64,000 nucleotides of DNA from G963668605 sp963793625 (GTDB lineage: Bacteria; Acidobacteriota; Terriglobia; Bryobacterales; Bryobacteraceae), in the NCBI GenBank assembly GCA_963793625.1, contig CAWCAT010000020.1, positions 496,001-560,000 of the forward strand, written 5' to 3'. The notes below the pieces were generated by a model that saw only the letters and a program-made list of their open reading frames with translations, was not told the origin of the DNA and did not search any database. How positions within the stretch are numbered: position 1 is the first letter of the stretch; each line of letters starts with the position of its first letter. The translations under genes and the position numbers were made by a program. Shown here piece after piece: positions 45,772 through 55,149 of this stretch.

Positions 45772-47319
45772 TCACTTCTTAAACGCAAAGACGACGATGA
45801 TAATCAGGACCAGCAGGAAGATTCCGCCAAGGATCAGGATCAGCGGCAGATAAGATTTCTTCTGGCTGGCAACGACGCTGGGGGTTGGCGCGTTTACGAC
45901 CGGCGCCGGCACCGGCACAGCGGGCGCACTGAACATCCGCGTGTATTCGCCCGGACCCACCGAGGCTGGTAGAGCAGGCGGAGCCGGTGCTTCGGGTCTC
46001 GCCGTGAAGCTCCTGGTTGCGCTTCCGCCTGACTGCATTGGGGGCGGTGCGGCCGCTGGCGCGGGCTGGTCCTTAGTTCCAAACACTCGGGTGAACTCAC
46101 CTGCTTTCACCGTCGGTCCCTGCTGCGGAGGTGCGGGTTGAAAACTCTGCGCGTTGAACAGCCTGGTGAACTCGCCAGCTTGTGCGGGCGGCGGTGGAGG
46201 CGTCGAGGGCGCTGGCGGCGGCACTTCACCCATAGGAGCAGCAGGCACAGGCGACTGGAACATGCGCGTAAACTCGCCGGGCTCGTTGCTTGCCGCTGGC
46301 TTAGGCAGAGGGGGCGGAGCAGCAGGCTCTACGGGCGATTGAAACATGCGGGTAAACTCGCCGGGTTCCGTGCTTGCAGGTGGCTTCTGTGCCGGAGGCG
46401 CAGACGGCGCAGGCGACTGGAACATCTGCGTGAACTCGCCTAATTCCACAGTCGGCGCCAGGTTTTCAACTGCCGGCGGAGTAGTGGGCTCGTTCATCGG
46501 TGCTGGCGGCACGGGCGATTGAAACATGCGCGTGAATTCGCCCGGTCCGGTTGTCGGCGGCGGAGGCTTGAGGGCAGCAGGAGGCGGAGCAACAGGCTCA
46601 TCCATCGGCGCGGGCGATTGGAACATGCGCGTAAACTCACCAGCTTCCACTGTCGGTGGCGGAGGCTTAGGGGCAGGTGGCGGCGCGACAGGTGGAGCTA
46701 GAGGCTCATCCATCGGCGCTGGCGCCACAGGCGATTGGAACATGCGCGTGAATTCGCCAGCCTCCACTGTCGGTGGCGGGGGCTTAGGGGCAGCAGGCGG
46801 CGGCGCTACAGGCGGCGCGACAGACTCATCCATGGGCGCAGGGGGCACGGGCGATTGGAACATGCGCGTGAATTCGCCCGGTCCGGCAGTCGGCGGCGGC
46901 TCCGGAACTGAAGCGGGCGGCACCTTTGCCGCTGGCCGGACGGATGATAGACTCGGCGGCACTTTCCATACTCCGGCCCTGGTAAACGCGGCCGGGTCGG
47001 TTACATCTGGCTTGGGCGGGATAGACGCGCAGCGCTCGTTTTCAGCCGCAGCCCATTCGCGTAGTCCCGCATAGCCGGTGAGCGGCTCGGTGATCACGAA
47101 CACGTTCCCATCGTCCTCGCCGACTTGGATCAACAGGGGAACATGCAGCGCTTGCAGTTCTCGAATCTGCTGCAGCAAAGCACTGTCCGCCTGGACCTGC
47201 GCTCGTACAAACACGAACGCGGACACCACTCGACCGGACGCAATATCTTTTGCACGAAACTCTTTTATGGCTTCGTTTTTCAGGAGTTCTATAATTTCGT
47301 AATTCTGGTCGAAACCCAT
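45772..47319 (-). CDS. Tail-anchored GEFTRMF-repeat protein in the T6SS locus
   Basis: 515-519 residues, not a recognised family. I prefer ATG 47319 (MGFDQNYEII), preceded by GGATGGAG, to ATG 47331. Residues ~10-100 resemble a truncated kinase N-lobe (YEIIELLKNEAIKEFRAKDI, then FVITEPLTGYAGLREW). Residues ~150-470 are Pro/Ala-rich and carry ten GE(F/Y)T(R/Q)(M/L/V)F motifs, most as GEFTRMFQSP, plus one degenerate copy (SATRSF). A single C-terminal TM (SYLPLILILGGIFLLVLIII) with two Lys at the end makes it tail-anchored, with all motifs in the cytoplasm. Its place beside tssK-tssL-tssM suggests a scaffold that docks several copies of one partner. Similar motifs occur in acidobacterial regulatory proteins from memory. 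Confidence 0.7.
   Translation of the reverse strand: MGFDQNYEIIELLKNEAIKEFRAKDIASGRVVSAFVFVRAQVQADSALLQQIRELQALHVPLLIQVGEDDGNVFVITEPLTGYAGLREWAAAENERCASIPPKPDVTDPAAFTRAGVWKVPPSLSSVRPAAKVPPASVPEPPPTAGPGEFTRMFQSPVPPAPMDESVAPPVAPPPAAPKPPPPTVEAGEFTRMFQSPVAPAPMDEPLAPPVAPPPAPKPPPPTVEAGEFTRMFQSPAPMDEPVAPPPAALKPPPPTTGPGEFTRMFQSPVPPAPMNEPTTPPAVENLAPTVELGEFTQMFQSPAPSAPPAQKPPASTEPGEFTRMFQSPVEPAAPPPLPKPAASNEPGEFTRMFQSPVPAAPMGEVPPPAPSTPPPPPAQAGEFTRLFNAQSFQPAPPQQGPTVKAGEFTRVFGTKDQPAPAAAPPPMQSGGSATRSFTARPEAPAPPALPASVGPGEYTRMFSAPAVPVPAPVVNAPTPSVVASQKKSYLPLILILGGIFLLVLIIIVVFAFKK
45931..46878 (-). repeat. Coding array of GEFTRMF motifs
   Basis: Ten clear copies and one degenerate copy of a GEFTRMF heptapeptide, spaced 21-40 residues apart by Pro-rich linkers. 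The first seven share the extension QSP and often PAPMDE, so they look recently duplicated; the last four are more divergent. DNA of the first copies is nearly identical in the CGCGTGAATTCGCC core. Confidence 0.85.
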
Positions 47320-47440
47320 CGCGCGCTCCATCCCAGTCTGAATCCGGTAATCTTATCGATACCCATGGTAGCGCCAATATGTTTTGATGGGATAATCTCT
47401 TGCATGAAGGCATGGGGTCGGGAGAAGTTAGGTTGAAACG

Positions 47441-48816
47441 ATGAAACATCTATCCAGGGTCGTCTGGTCCGAAGGGATGTACCTGGGGCCGCATCACTTT
47501 CAGGCGCAGAGCCGGTACTTCGAGGATTCCGTCCACTTCGCGGCGTCCGCGCTCTGGTTTGAAGCCTACGGCCTGGTCGGTTGCGGCCTCGACGCCGAAG
47601 CGTTGCGCAACGGCACGCTTTCGCGTACTGCACGCGCGGGGCATCTTCGCCGGACGGGTTGTCGTTTCACATGCCGGAATGCGATCCGCTGCCGCCGGCG
47701 CGCAACATCGCGGACCTGTTTCCTCCCACGCGCGACAAGGTGACGGGTGCTGCTGGCGATTCCCGCGCGCAAGCCGGACGGCATGAACTGCGCAATGGAC
47801 CGCAACGCCCGAAGTCCCGAGCCGCGCGGTACGTCGCCGAAAGTCGCTCGAGTTTACGACGAAACCACCGGGCGCGACGAGAAGCCGGTGCAGTTCGGGC
47901 CGCAAGAATTTTGCGCTATTTCTGGACGACGGAGATGCCGGAGGGGACGCGTCGGGCTTGCCGATCGCGCGCATCATGCGCGACGGTTCCGGGCATTTCG
48001 TCTTCGACCCGGACTTCATCCCGCCCTGCACGCACATCGCCGCCAGCGAGCGGCTGATGCAGCATCCTGCGAAGGCTCATCGGCATTCTCGAGGAGAAGA
48101 GCGCGGCCATGTCGCCCGGGCAAGCGCCGCGGGACGGATCCTGGGCCGAATACTCCACCCGCGACATCGCGCAGTTCTGGCTGCTGCACACGGTGAACTC
48201 GGCGCTGGCGCCGCTGCGGCAAATGTACTCGCGCGCCGCGTGCACCCCGAAGAGCTCTTCGTGGAGCTGGCTGCGGCTGGGCGGCGCGCTGTGCACGTTC
48301 GCGCTGGAATCGCACCCGCGCGCCTTGCCGCTGTACAAGCACCTGAATCTGGACAAGTGTTTCGAGCGCGCTCGACCACCATATTCGCACGCACCTGGAA
48401 ACCATCGTGCCCACCAACGTGGTCTCGATCCCGCTGCGCAAGACCGGCGATTATTTTTACGAAGGCGACGTGGTCGGACCAGCGCTGCCTCGACAGTTCG
48501 CGCTGGATTTTCTCCATCCGCGCGCCCGTCGGCGAAGTCGATCTGATTGCCAAGACGCCGCAGCTGGTGAAGATCTGCTCGAAAATGTTCGTGCCGAAAC
48601 TGGTCGGAAGCGCGCGCTGCCCGGGCATGACGCTGACGCACACTGCCGGTGCCGCCGTCGGCGATCTCGACCAGCGCGTGGACGCGCAGTATTTCAGCGT
48701 GAGCAAGGGCGGACCCTGCTGGGACCACATCGTCCAGACGCGCCAGGTCGGGCGTCTATATTCCGGGCGAACTGCCCGACCCCGAACTCGAGTTGCTGGT
48801 GGTTCTGGAATCCTGA
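47441..48816 (+). CDS. tssK: T6SS baseplate protein TssK, second copy, heavily frameshifted
   Basis: A classical TssK: SRVVWSEGMYLGPHHFQAQS, then RYFEDSVHFAASALWFEAYG, LVGCGLDAEALRNGTL, and after several slips GLSFHMPECDPLPPARNIAD, IMRDGSGHFVFDPDFIPPCT, AEYSTRDIAQFWLLHTVNSA, APVGEVDLIAKTPQLVKICS, CPGMTLTHTAGAA, and ELPDPELELLVVLES to TGA at 48814-48816. At least eight indels are needed, but each segment is well conserved. No single frame could make the protein as written. The gene is followed 19 bases later by tssL. It is the more standard TssK of the two and probably the one paired with the membrane complex. Confidence 0.85.
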
Positions 48817-48835
48817 TCAGCGAGAGAAGGCGACA

Positions 48836-49563
48836 ATGCTACCCCATCGAGTCCCAAGCGGTTGCCGCAAGACGCCAGCGAGAATCTGGCACTGGCGTTT
48901 CAGGAAATCCTGACGGTGAGCGAACGGCTGCGCTCGGCCGGCCAGCCGGTCTCCGACGCGGCGACTTTCCGCCACCACATTCTGGAAGGGCTGAAAGGCC
49001 GCGGACCAGCAGGCGCGCGCGCAGGGCTACACCGCGGAAGACATCAAGCTCGCGATCTTTGCCGTGGTGGCGTTCGTGGACGAATCGGTTTTGAACCTGC
49101 GCAACCCGGTCTTTCGCCGATTGGCCGCGGCAGGCCGCTGCAGGAAGAGCTTGTTCGGCCACCACATGGCCGGCGAAGTCTTTTTCAAGAACCTGCAGGA
49201 GTCTGCTGACTGCGCGACGAATCGCAGGAATCTGGCGGACGTGCTGGAGGTTTATCATCTCTGCCTGCTGCTCGGCTTCGCCGGCCGCTACAGCCTGGGC
49301 GGCCGCGGGGAACTGCGGTCCTCATCGACAACACGGCCGACAAGATCCGCCGAATTCGCGGTGCGATCGGCGAGTTATCTCCGCAATGGAGCGTGCCGCC
49401 GGAAGCACCGCGGGCGACCGCCGCGGATCCATGGGTGAAGAAGCTGATGATCGCGGCCATCGCTTGCTGCATTCTTGCGGTGCTTTTGTTTGCGGGCTAC
49501 AAAATGGTGCTCGGCTCGGGCGTATCGAGCGTTGGAGATTTGCTGATTTCGGGCCGTTCGTAA
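48836..49563 (+). CDS. tssL: T6SS membrane complex protein TssL (IcmH/DotU family), frameshifted
   Basis: Inner-membrane subunit of the TssL-TssM complex. After the start, segments read QDASENLALAFQEILTVSER, AEDIKLAIFAVVAFVDESVL, GHHMAGEVFFKNLQE, and ADVLEVYHLCLLLGFAGRYS, the DotU core, then ATAADPWVKKL and a C-terminal TM (MIAAIACCILAVLLFAGYKM) ending ISGRS at TAA 49561-49563. No peptidoglycan-binding OmpA domain is attached. About six indels break the frame between 48840 and 49430. It is followed by tssM with a 10-base gap. Confidence 0.87.
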
Positions 49564-49573
49564 GGAGCTGCGA

Positions 49574-52500
49574 ATGAAAATTTACTGGGGGTCGGGCGCC
49601 GCACTGTTAGGCTTTTTGGGCTTGGCATGGTTGACGGGGAGTCTGCTGCATTTGGACGGAAGCCGCTTCTGGATTTTCTTCGGCCTTCTGGCTGTGCTGG
49701 GAATCACCGGCGCGGCCGTTTTTCATGTGGTTCCAGGGCCGCATGAGCAAAGGCGATAGCTCATCCGCGGAGGCCGCAGGGCCCGTTGATACCGACGACG
49801 AGATCGACGCGCTCGTGCGTGATGCGGAGCGCCGGCTTGCCGCTTCCAACCTTGCACAAGGTGCGAAGTTGAGCAACATGCCGGTGGTCTTCGTTCTTGG
49901 AGAAGAAGGCTCGACGAAAACGACCACGGTGCTGCATTCCGGACTCGACCCCGAATTGCTCGCCGGCCAGGTATACCAGGACACAAACGTGCTACCCACG
50001 CGCGTCGCGAATTTCTGGTTTGCACGCGGCATGGTATTTGTCGAGGCCGGCGGGAAACTCCTGTCCGAACCCGGCCGCTGGGTACGATTGCTGCAGCGTC
50101 TGCGGCCAGGCAAACTGCGCTCCGTGATTGGCAGTGCCGCACAGGCTCCGCGCGCAGTGTTGCTCTGTGTCGATGCGGAAGCATTTGCGCGGCCCGGTGC
50201 AGCGAATTCACTTACGCTGGCGGCTCGCAATCTGCAGGCCAGGCTCGGCGAAATCTCGCAGCAGTTCGGAATCAGCTTCCCGGTGTACGTCGTATTCACG
50301 CGCATTAACCGGATCGCGTTCTTCGAAGACTTTGTGCGCAACCTCACGAATGAGGAAGTGGCGCAGGTGCTGGGTGCGACGCTGCCGTTGCAACCACGCG
50401 GCACCGCCGGTATCTACGCTGAAGAAGAGACGAAGCGGCTGAGCGCGGCGTTTGATGGACTTTTCTATTCGCTTGCCGATCACCGCGCGACATTTCTGCC
50501 GCGTGAAAACGATCCGCAAAGGCTCTCTGGAGCGTACGAATTTCCCCGGGAATTCCGCAAGCTGCGCGGCGCGCTGGTGCAGTTTCTTGTGGACGTCTGC
50601 AGACCTAGTCAATTGCGGGCCAGTCCGTTCCTGAGAGGTTTTTATTTTTCAGGCGTCCGTCCAGTTGTTGTTCAGGAATCGGTAGCACCGGCCCCGCGTG
50701 CCGCACAGCCATCCGGATTCGAGACCGCAGGCAGCGCGACAGGTATTTTCAAAGCCGGCCTGCCAGGCGCTGCGGCCGCCCCGAAAGCGGCAGCCTCGAC
50801 AGTCAGTCGCAAAGTGCCGCAATGGTTGTTCCTCAGCCATCTGTTCAATGGCATTATTCTGCGCGATGAAGCGGCGTTGGGCGCCAGTGGAAGCAGCACC
50901 AGGACGAGCACAATGCAGCGTATGCTGCTCGCGTGCGCCTTCGTACTCATGCTGATCTGCTGCATCGGCTTCACTGTTTCTTTCTTCGGAAATCGCGCGC
51001 TGCAGAGCCAGGTACTGGAAGCGGCCCGCGGGATTCCTGCAGGCGAGGCGAGCGGCATGAACCTTCCGACGCCAGATGCCGTGCAACGCCTGGAGAACCT
51101 GCGCCAGTCACTGGTCCTGCTCACGAAGTATGAGGATGAGGGTGCTCCGTGGCGTCTGCGCTGGATGCTTTACAGCGGCAGCGAACTGTATCCGAAGGTC
51201 CGCAAAATCTACTACGCACGATTCCATCAATTACTGTTCGCGCAAACGCAGGCCGAGTTATTGACGTCCCTACAACGCGTCCAGATTCCACCCGCGCCTA
51301 CTGATGATTACGGCACTTCGTACGACACACTGAAGGCGTATCTGATCACGACTTCGGAATGGAAACGCAGCACGAATTGGTTATCGCCAGTGCTCACGAA
51401 TCGATGGGCGCGGGACGCGGCAGGTGGACAGCATTCTGCCGCTCGCAAAAAAGCAGTTCGAATTTTACAGCGAAGATCTGGTCGCGCGGAAATCCTTTCA
51501 GCGAAACGAACGACGCCGAAACCATCAACCGCGCACGCGTTCATCTCTCGAAGTTTTCGGGCATCGAACAGGTCTATCAGTTCATGCTAGCCGACGCATC
51601 GCGCCGCGCGAAAAAAGTCAACTTCAACGAGCAGTTCCCCGGCTCGGCTGAAGTGGTCGTGAACAATCGTGACGTTCTGGGCGCCTTCACCAAAGCGGGC
51701 TGGGTCGCGATGCAGGAAAACCTTAAAAAGGCCGACAAGTTCTTCGGCGGCGAACGCTGGGTTCTCGGAGATTACGCCGCAGCGAAACCCGATCCCGTAA
51801 AAATGGAGCAGGAACTGCGCGACCGCTACGTCAATGACTACATCGCGCGCTGGCGTGAATTCCTGAAAACTACCGCGGTGGTTCGTTACGCCAGCCTGAA
51901 TGATGCTGCGAAGAAGTTGAATACTCTTTCCGGAGCGCAGACTCCGCTGATGGCGCTGTTCTGGCTGGCCACGCAGAACACCGCGGTCGATTCTCCGAAG
52001 GTGGCTGAGGCTTTCGATGCGGTGCACAAAGTCGTGACGCCTCCAGCAACGGTCGTGCAGTACGTGCTGCCTCCGAATCAGGAATACATGGGATCGCTCG
52101 CAAGCCTGCAGACGGCTATTGGCCAGGTAGCGGATATGTCTGGCCCGCCGGATCCGAATCGTGCAATGCCTGTGCGGAACGCCGCTGACACCGCCCGAAA
52201 CATCGTCAAAAAAATGGGCTACACGTTCAAGATCGATCCGGAGGCCCATATCGAAGGAGTTGCCCTGAGGCTCCTGAATGCGCCTATCGACAGCATCGAC
52301 GCGCTGACGAAGGGGATGGGCGCAGGCGAAGTAAATGGAAAGGCGCGCCAGTTCTGTATGGCATTCGGCGAGGTCGCGAATAAATTCCCGTTCAATCCGA
52401 GTGCTTCGGCTGAAGCGACGCTGCAGGAGGTGAACGGCATATTCCGTCCGCGCGAAGGCAAGTTCTGGATGTTCTACGAAGAGTCTTTGCGCACGTTCCT

Positions 52501-53053
52501 GCAGAAACAAGGCACACAGTATGTGACGAATCCGTCGAGCGGCATCATGCTGAGCCCGCAGTTCGTCAACTTCTTCAATCAGGCCGCGCGATTCTCTGAC
52601 GCTATGTATCCAGGCGGCGCTACCGAGCCAAACCTGAAATATTCGCTGCAACCGCAACGCTCAGAGCAGATCAGCGAAATGACTTTGACCGTCGATGGTC
52701 AGACGGCGAAGTTCTCTGGACAGGGCGCGAAGAGCCAGTACACGTGGCCCGGCGGGGGCACGAAGAATGTTCGCCTCAGCGCGAAAGTCTCCGGCGGCTC
52801 AGACCTCGAGTTCCAGAATCGGGATGGCCTTTGGTCGATATTCCGCTTCTTCGCGGACGCCGATCGCTGGAACCCCTCGGGTGGCGCGTACACTCTCGAA
52901 TGGGTCGTGCGACAGGGACGCGAAGCTCGGCCTGTCATGGTGGCCGGCAAGGAACTGACTTACCGCTTCACACTGGACACCGGGGGAGTGGCGCCGGTTT
53001 TCCAGAAGGATTTTCTGAACAGCCTGAGATGCGTTTCACAGGCCGCCAAGTAA
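49574..53053 (+). CDS. tssM: T6SS membrane complex protein TssM (IcmF family), frameshifted
   Basis: About 1,160-residue core of the T6SS membrane complex. Two N-terminal TM helices (ALLGFLGLAWLTGSLL and FWIFFGLLAVLGITGAAVF) lead, after a slip near 49725, into a cytoplasmic GTPase-like domain with P-loop LGEEGSTKTTTVL, in which Thr replaces the Gly before Lys. The third TM is RMLLACAFVLMLICCIGFTV. The periplasmic part includes FSGIEQVYQFML and the C-terminal DUF1215/beta region (MTLTVDGQTAKFSG, WSIFRFFADADRW). A second slip lies near 51410-51480. It ends 1 base before the kinase gene. Companion TssJ is not present, so the outer-membrane link is unclear. Confidence 0.9.
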
Positions 53054-53054
53054 C

Positions 53055-54656
53055 ATGAGCCACCCGGCGAGCATCGGAAAGTACGAGGTGCTGGAGTTTC
53101 TCGGTGGTGGCATGTCGCATGTCTATAAGGCGCGCGATACGACCATCGGCAGGCTGGTGGCAGTCAAGGTACTTACGCCGGAGGGTTGCCAGGATCCGGA
53201 AGCCAAAGCGCGTTTCCTGCACGAAGCGCGCATGGCCGGCAACATTGAGCACGAAAACATAATCCGCATCCACGATTACGGCGAGGAGGACGGGCGACCC
53301 TTCATTGTGATGGAGTTCCTGGTGGGCGGAGATCTGCGCGATGCCATTCGCAATTCCCGCACCGGAGACCTCGACAACAAGCTCCGCATTGCACGCGACA
53401 TCGCGCGGGCGCTCGAATACGTTCACGCAAAAAAGATTATTCACCGGGATATCAAGCCGGAAAACGTGCACCTCGATGCATCCGGCAAGGTGAAGCTGAT
53501 GGACTTCGGCATCGCGAAATCGGAAGGCCTCTCGCTCACGAAAACCGGCTTTGCGATTGGCACGCCATACTACATGGCGCCGGAGCAGGTGCGCGGTGAG
53601 AAAGCTTCCGAGCAAGGCGACATCTACGCTTTCGGCATTCTGCTCTTCGAATTGCTGACCAGTCAGAAACCGTTTCAGGGCGATACGATCGAGAGCCTGT
53701 TTTTCGCGATCCTGAACGAACCGCTCAACCCGGAGCTTATGCAGCAGACGGGTGTTCCCGCACCAATAATCAATCTGGTACAAAGCTGTACTGCAAAGAA
53801 CGCGTCGGAGCGTCCCCAAGCTTTCAGCAACGTGCTCGCCGAACTGGAAGAGCCAAAGTTCAACCAACCCGAGCCTGAACGACACGTACGGTCGAAGGGT
53901 AATTACACATTACTCATCGCCGCTGCTGCGATCGTAGGTATATTCGCGGTTGGCGGCTTCTACTTCTCCAACGCCTCACGGAAAGAGGCGGTAACCCCCA
54001 AACCTGCAGCGACGATCCCAACAGGCATGTTGCTTGTGCCCGCCGGAGCTTTCCTTTTCGGACCGGAGAACGAGAGCAAGACGCTGCCGTCATTCTATGT
54101 CGATAAGACCGAGGTCTCATGCGCGGATTATGAGAGATTCTGCAAAGCGAAGTCGCGTCCGCTGCCCCCGGGGCTTAGCACGAGCCGGCCAGACGACCCA
54201 GTGGTCAACATCTCGTTCATCGACGCTCAGGAATTCGCAAAATGGGCGGGAAAGCGTTTGCCGACTGCAACCGAGTGGGAGAAAGCAGCGCGCGGCGCCG
54301 ATGGTCAGATCTACCCGTGGGGCAACGATGCCAACCCCGAACGCGCGCACGTGTCTGGCAAATCGGGCCGTCGTGCAGTCACTCTCGATGCGTGGCCTGG
54401 CCCATACGGAACGCTCAACATGACGGGCAATGTGTGGGAGTTCGTCGACGAATTGAAAACGCCAAGCGCGCGGGCAGTTCTGAGCTTCGCGAAGATTCTG
54501 GACCCTGCGCCCACAGAAACCGAACCCTGGTACACAATTCGCGGCGGCTCATTTGATCGGCCCTTAGCAGAGGGAGTGCTGTACGAATGGACCTCGATCC
54601 CGGCCCGGTTGACGCGCCCTGATATCGGATTTCGCTGCGTGAAAACCGCGGAGTAA
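53055..54656 (+). CDS. PpkA-like Ser/Thr protein kinase fused to a SUMF1 (FGE-sulfatase) domain
   Basis: 533 residues. The kinase domain (10-275) is complete: glycine loop LGGGMSHVYKA, Lys38 in VAVKVL, Glu57, catalytic HRD at 130-132 with IKPEN, DFG at 150-152 and MAPEQ. A single TM (~287-308, LLIAAAAIVGIFAVGGFYF) places residues ~330-533 outside. These form a SUMF1/formylglycine-generating-like domain (MLLVPAGAFLFGPENESKTL, FAKWAGKRLPTATEWEKAAR, MTGNVWEFVDELK, IRGGSFDRP). PpkA kinases in other T6SS phosphorylate FHA proteins to switch assembly on. The outer SUMF1 domain may sense a signal, as I see no catalytic Cys pair typical of active FGE. The start is 1 base after tssM. Confidence 0.9.
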   Translation: MSHPASIGKYEVLEFLGGGMSHVYKARDTTIGRLVAVKVLTPEGCQDPEAKARFLHEARMAGNIEHENIIRIHDYGEEDGRPFIVMEFLVGGDLRDAIRNSRTGDLDNKLRIARDIARALEYVHAKKIIHRDIKPENVHLDASGKVKLMDFGIAKSEGLSLTKTGFAIGTPYYMAPEQVRGEKASEQGDIYAFGILLFELLTSQKPFQGDTIESLFFAILNEPLNPELMQQTGVPAPIINLVQSCTAKNASERPQAFSNVLAELEEPKFNQPEPERHVRSKGNYTLLIAAAAIVGIFAVGGFYFSNASRKEAVTPKPAATIPTGMLLVPAGAFLFGPENESKTLPSFYVDKTEVSCADYERFCKAKSRPLPPGLSTSRPDDPVVNISFIDAQEFAKWAGKRLPTATEWEKAARGADGQIYPWGNDANPERAHVSGKSGRRAVTLDAWPGPYGTLNMTGNVWEFVDELKTPSARAVLSFAKILDPAPTETEPWYTIRGGSFDRPLAEGVLYEWTSIPARLTRPDIGFRCVKTAE

Positions 54657-54660
54657 AACT

Positions 54661-55149
54661 ATGGATCACATCGAGAAGAAGATACTTCTGCACGCAACAC
54701 AGAAACGAGTCTGGCGAGCGCTCACCGACTCCACAGAGTTCGGGACTTGGTTCGGAATGAGGTTCAATGGCCCGTTCGCTCCAGGCGCCGTTATGCGCGG
54801 GGTGATCGTACCGACGACGGTCAATGCCGAGGTCGCGAATGCCCAGAAGGAATACGAAGGCATACCGTTCGAGATCAATATCGAGCAGATGGAACCCGAG
54901 CGGCTGTTCTCATTCAGGTGGCACCCGGGCGCCGTTGAGCCCGGTTTCGACTACTCTGGCGAGCCGACGACGCTCGTGGCCTTCACTCTGGAAACCGTGT
55001 CAAACGGCGTCATGCTGACCGTCACAGAGTCCGGCTTCGATCAAATCCCTCTCGCGCGCAGGGCGAAGGTGTTCGCGGCAAACGAGGGAGGCTGGAGCAT
55101 GGCAGTGAAGCTGATCGAGGAGTACCTACTTGTTCGCGGCGAGCAGTGA
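54661..55149 (+). CDS. SRPBCC (AHSA1-like) domain protein
   Basis: 162-residue ligand-binding START-like fold. The family start IEKKILLHATQKRVWRALTD, the FGTWFGMRF segment, VVRFSW-type strand FSFRWHPGAVEPGFDY, and the C-terminal helix GWSMAVKLIEEYLL fit. The start ATG is 4 bases after the kinase stop, so it is likely the last gene of the plus-strand T6SS operon, though a direct role in secretion is not known. The 3' end overlaps the convergent caspase gene by 24 bases. Confidence 0.85.
   Translation: MDHIEKKILLHATQKRVWRALTDSTEFGTWFGMRFNGPFAPGAVMRGVIVPTTVNAEVANAQKEYEGIPFEINIEQMEPERLFSFRWHPGAVEPGFDYSGEPTTLVAFTLETVSNGVMLTVTESGFDQIPLARRAKVFAANEGGWSMAVKLIEEYLLVRGEQ

Noticed and set aside
45931..46878. 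Regular repeats that could suggest CRISPR or a DNA satellite
   Set aside because: Units are irregularly spaced, in frame, and encode the conserved GEFTRMF peptide with varied linkers.
47958..49094. 378-residue plus-strand reading frame
   Set aside because: It is a patchwork of tssK and tssL pieces in one frame created by indels, and only parts match each family.
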